A stretch of 64,000 nt of DNA from Oscillospiraceae bacterium (GTDB lineage: Bacteria; Bacillota; Clostridia; Oscillospirales; Oscillospiraceae): positions 31,405 through 95,404 of the forward strand of contig JAGAQA010000033.1 of NCBI GenBank assembly GCA_017622995.1, given 5' to 3'. Below are positions 62,133-64,000 of this stretch, piece by piece. The notes beneath the pieces were generated by a model. The model searched no databases. It was not told the origin of the DNA and worked only from the letters and a program-made list of their open reading frames with translations. Position 1 is the stretch's first letter. The number at the start of each line of letters is the position of its first letter. A program made the position numbers and the translations under genes.

Positions 62133-63329
62133 TCATTTCAACAATTCATCAATCAGCTTGTAGCCATCGGGCTGGTATACACCGGCAGCCCGGGCTTCCG
62201 CCTCGGAAAAGGACGCGATCTTCTTTTCCTGCCGGGTGCTGTCGTACAGCAAATAGGGTACGGGATCGCCGGTATGGGTCCGCACCCGGATGGGTGTGGG
62301 GTGATCCGGGAGAATCAGCATCCGGTAATCCTCTCCGGACGCGTCCATGGCTTCCTTCACCACAGCAATCAGCCGGTGGTCCAGATCGGAAATGGATTGG
62401 ATCTTCTCCTTTACGAGACCCTGGTGGCCCATTTCATCCGGGGCCTCCACATGGACATAGACGAAGTCGCATCCGTCTTCCAGCAGGGCCTTTACCGCCG
62501 CCTGGGCCTTGCCCTCATAATTGGTATCAATGGAGCCGGTGGCACCGGGAACCTGATATACCTTCATACCCGCGCCGACAGCGATGCCTTTCAGCAGGTC
62601 TACGGCAGAGATCATGGCGCCCTTCAGGCCGGTCTTTTCTTCAAAGTTCTGAAGACTGGGCTTGGTGCCCGCCCCCCAGAACCACAGAGAATTGGCCTTG
62701 TTCTTTCCCGCCTTGGCCCGCTCCACATTCAGCGGATGGCTATTCAGCAGAGGGAAGCTTTCCTCCATGAGCTTTTTGAGCATGGGCTCCCCGGGCAGCC
62801 AGGGACCGATCTTTGTTCCCAAATGGTCATGGGGCGGTTCCAGAGGAACCACCTTGCCCTGCTTCCACACCATAATATGCCGGTAGCTGGTGCCGGTGTA
62901 AAACCGAATCCGTTCAGACTGGAAGTTCTGCCGGATGGTGTCCATCAGAACATCCGCATCCCGGGTGGAAATCTCACCGGAGCTGTGATCCAGAATTGTT
63001 TTTTCCGGATATGGTTCCTCTTCCGTCAAGGTGACAATATTGGCACGGAAGATCACATCGTCCTCCTCCATGTCCACACCCACGCTCAGCGCTTCCAGGG
63101 GAGATCGTCCTGAGTAAGATCGTGCGGGATCGTAGCCCAATACAGAAAGATTGGCCACATCGGATCCCGGTGCCATACCGCTGGGCACATTCTGAACCAT
63201 GCCCATGCGTCCTGCGCAGGCCATGGCATCCATGGTGGGGGTATCGGCACATTCCATAGGCGTCTTTCCGCCCAAAAGGTCCATGGGCTCATCCGCCATA
63301 CCGTCACCCAGAATGACAATATACTTCAA
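62133..63329 (-). CDS. ApgM-type cofactor-independent phosphoglycerate mutase-like enzyme
   Basis: Alkaline-phosphatase-superfamily metalloenzyme of 398 residues: MKYIVILGDGMADEP with the first metal-binding Asp, NVPSGMAPGSDVANLSVLGYDP with the catalytic Ser, VHVEAPDEMGHQG and LPDHPTPIRVRTHTGDPVP at the second metal site. Close relatives are annotated both as phosphoglycerate mutase and as an alternative homoserine kinase (ThrB2-like). Being first in a serC-serA unit it could supply 3-phosphoglycerate or act on phosphoserine; no serB is seen. Starts at TTG after GGAGAG. Confidence 0.88.
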   Translation of the reverse strand: MKYIVILGDGMADEPMDLLGGKTPMECADTPTMDAMACAGRMGMVQNVPSGMAPGSDVANLSVLGYDPARSYSGRSPLEALSVGVDMEEDDVIFRANIVTLTEEEPYPEKTILDHSSGEISTRDADVLMDTIRQNFQSERIRFYTGTSYRHIMVWKQGKVVPLEPPHDHLGTKIGPWLPGEPMLKKLMEESFPLLNSHPLNVERAKAGKNKANSLWFWGAGTKPSLQNFEEKTGLKGAMISAVDLLKGIAVGAGMKVYQVPGATGSIDTNYEGKAQAAVKALLEDGCDFVYVHVEAPDEMGHQGLVKEKIQSISDLDHRLIAVVKEAMDASGEDYRMLILPDHPTPIRVRTHTGDPVPYLLYDSTRQEKKIASFSEAEARAAGVYQPDGYKLIDELLK

Positions 63330-63382
63330 GATTTCTCTCTCCTCTCCGGCCTTGGCCGCAGCCTCGGTCGATGGTTTTCCCT

Positions 63383-63411
63383 ATCATACCACTAGACAAT
63401 TGAGAATGCAA
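63383..63411 (-). promoter_or_regulatory. Promoter of the serine unit
   Basis: On the minus strand TTGCAT, 17 bases, TATGAT, about 54 bases before the TTG start. Between this promoter and the hairpin element (63412-63527) I see nothing. Confidence 0.6.
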
Positions 63412-63527
63412 TATGAAATTGTGCCGGAAAGGACTTGCAATCCGCCCCCGGGTATGTGCATATTGCAGGTACAAATGTCGCCTGAAGCAGGAAATCGGCA
63501 GAATTGCAAAGAGAATCATTCATTTGC

Positions 63528-63691
63528 GCGAAAAAAAGCCCAACCGTTTTGGCTGGACTTTTTATGGAGCGGGTGACGAGGCTTCGCCGCCTCGTGCCCC
63601 TGGCACTCGTATGGTTGCATTGCCGTCCAGCCGGCAATGCCCGACAGTCCACCGGACTGTCGGATTGAATTGTTCGAGCCTCTTTCACCCG
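63528..63691 (-). repeat. tRNA-linked hairpin element, tRNA-Gly copy
   Basis: In tRNA direction, right after the tRNA-Gly terminator: inverted, slightly diverged copy of the tRNA-Gly end (CGGGTGAAAGAGGCTCGAAC, 63671-63691), H2 with a perfect 10-bp stem (CCGACAGTCC/GGACTGTCGG, loop GGT, 63641-63663), H1 (GCATTGCCG, loop GCTGGA, CGGCAATGC, 63617-63640), a small hairpin GTGCC/GGCAC, an ACGAGGC/GCCTCGT stem-loop and a direct copy of the tRNA end with CCA, then a second copy of the terminator. The 33 bases 63551-63583 are identical to 63714-63746. Confidence 0.8.
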
Positions 63692-63692
63692 A

Positions 63693-63727
63693 AAAAGAAA
63701 AGCCCAGCCGTTTGGCTGGACTTTTTA
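63693..63727. terminator. Terminator of tRNA-Gly
   Basis: AGTCCAGCC / GGCTGGGCT stem on the minus strand followed by TTTTC; a nearly identical copy lies at 63530-63563. Confidence 0.8.
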
Positions 63728-63803
63728 TGGAGCGGGTGACGAGGCTCGAACTCGCTACCTCCACCTTGGCAAGGTGGCGCTCTACCGGATGAGCTACACC
63801 CGC
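63728..63803 (-). tRNA. tRNA-Gly(GCC)
   Basis: A 76-base tRNA with encoded CCA: acceptor GCGGGTG/CACCCGC, anticodon stem CCACC/GGTGG with loop TTGCCAA (anticodon GCC), T arm GCGAG/CTCGT with loop TTCGAGC. Own promoter upstream. Confidence 0.96.
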
Positions 63804-63815
63804 GGAACATGTTGA

Positions 63816-63843
63816 ATTATATCAGATTTCGCGGAAATGTCAA
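63816..63843 (-). promoter_or_regulatory. Promoter of tRNA-Gly
   Basis: On the minus strand TTGACA, 16 bases, TATAAT, 12 bases before the tRNA. Confidence 0.85.
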
Positions 63844-63893
63844 GAGGGATTTGCAAAGGTTTTGAAAAAGAATGTAGGTTTGTCAATGATGTG

Positions 63894-64000
63894 TTACACA
63901 TTAGGAAAAGAATAAAGAACATCTTTGGGAGCCATCCAGTTGAGGGGTCTCATGGGGAAAGCGTTATAGCGTCTCTGCCTGACAGCAAGCTGTTTGGCGA
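63894..64000 (-). CDS. Insertion-sequence transposase, C-terminal fragment at window edge
   Basis: The last 34 codons of a DDE/integrase-core transposase run in from the right edge. They read LAVRQRRYNAFPMRPLNW and then MAPKDVLYSFPNV before the stop, the usual RYN-P-x-x-LNW-xxPxxVL ending of IS3/IS30-like enzymes. The rest of the gene is outside the window, so the family and intactness cannot be judged. The stop lies about 50 bases upstream of the tRNA-Gly promoter; a possible element end lies around 63874-63899. Confidence 0.7.
   Translation of the reverse strand, partial: AKQLAVRQRRYNAFPMRPLNWMAPKDVLYSFPNV

Overview
The window looks like a chromosomal segment of a spore-forming, strictly anaerobic, fairly GC-rich Firmicute of the class Clostridia, most likely an Oscillospiraceae/Ruminococcaceae-type gut bacterium. 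The evidence is the spoIIGA-sigE operon and spoIIID (endospore programme), pyruvate:ferredoxin oxidoreductase, Rex, ECF vitamin transporters, a sortase with an LPxTG substrate, GGAGG-type ribosome binding sites and frequent TTG/GTG starts. There is no rRNA operon, CRISPR array or prophage. Only the last 107 bases touch an insertion sequence.

Layout. 1-2000: pyrH-frr-uppS (minus; uppS is cut by the left edge). 2.1-6.5 kb: glnS, then a small unknown gene with a CstA carbon-starvation transporter. 6.5-10.4 kb (minus): rex, sigE, spoIIGA, a DUF951 gene and rarA. 10.4-12.7 kb (minus): two CobW/G3E metal GTPases, one with a long His/Cys repeat tail and one apparently fused to a DUF1980-like domain. 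12.8-22.5 kb: DprA-like gene and DEAD helicase (minus), tex and a leucine-rich-repeat surface protein (plus), pncC, thiI and comM (minus). 22.7-26.5 kb: nifJ/PFOR and a tiny HypC-like gene. 26.6-28.9 kb: a hairpin cluster, then a compact minus-strand locus of coiled-coil protein, LPxTG pilin-like protein and sortase behind a hairpin-rich leader. 29-33.9 kb: threonine aldolase, spoIIID, an unlisted 47-residue gene, rlmH, a HAAS/DUF4097 membrane protein and rsmE.

34-38.9 kb: a more AT-rich sugar-acid catabolic locus (DeoR-type regulator, PdxA2, DUF1537 kinase, KdgT-like permease), probably for D-threonate/D-erythronate-type four-carbon acids. 39.1-46.9 kb (minus): tRNA-Leu(GAG) followed by two unusual hairpin elements, and upstream of it a cobalamin locus (ECF T, A and S components, TIM-barrel protein, cobT, cobU, cobS, a second CobU-like protein, a CobC-like phosphatase). 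A DUF4430 lipoprotein, divergent from the ECF genes, may be the extracellular cobalamin-binding partner. 47.6-57.7 kb: phosphoglucomutase, a cell-division locus (ftsE, ftsX, two tandem coiled-coil M23 peptidases, S41 protease), a CdaR/PucR-type regulator, an RsuA-type pseudouridine synthase and a DUF4830 protein. 57.7-63.4 kb: FMN riboswitch plus ribU, an aldo/keto reductase with iron-sulfur motifs, and a serine locus (ApgM-like enzyme, serC, serA). The end holds tRNA-Gly(GCC), another hairpin element and the transposase fragment.

The most unusual feature is a small non-coding element found three times, always just downstream of a tRNA gene: two copies behind tRNA-Leu and one behind tRNA-Gly. 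Each copy ends in a direct duplicate of the 3' end of its own tRNA and begins with an inverted, partly diverged copy of the same tRNA end. Between these lie two hairpins whose loops are conserved while the stems change in a compensated way. One pair is a G-U wobble only if the element is read in the tRNA direction. This looks like a structured tRNA-linked RNA or mobile element that I do not recognise.
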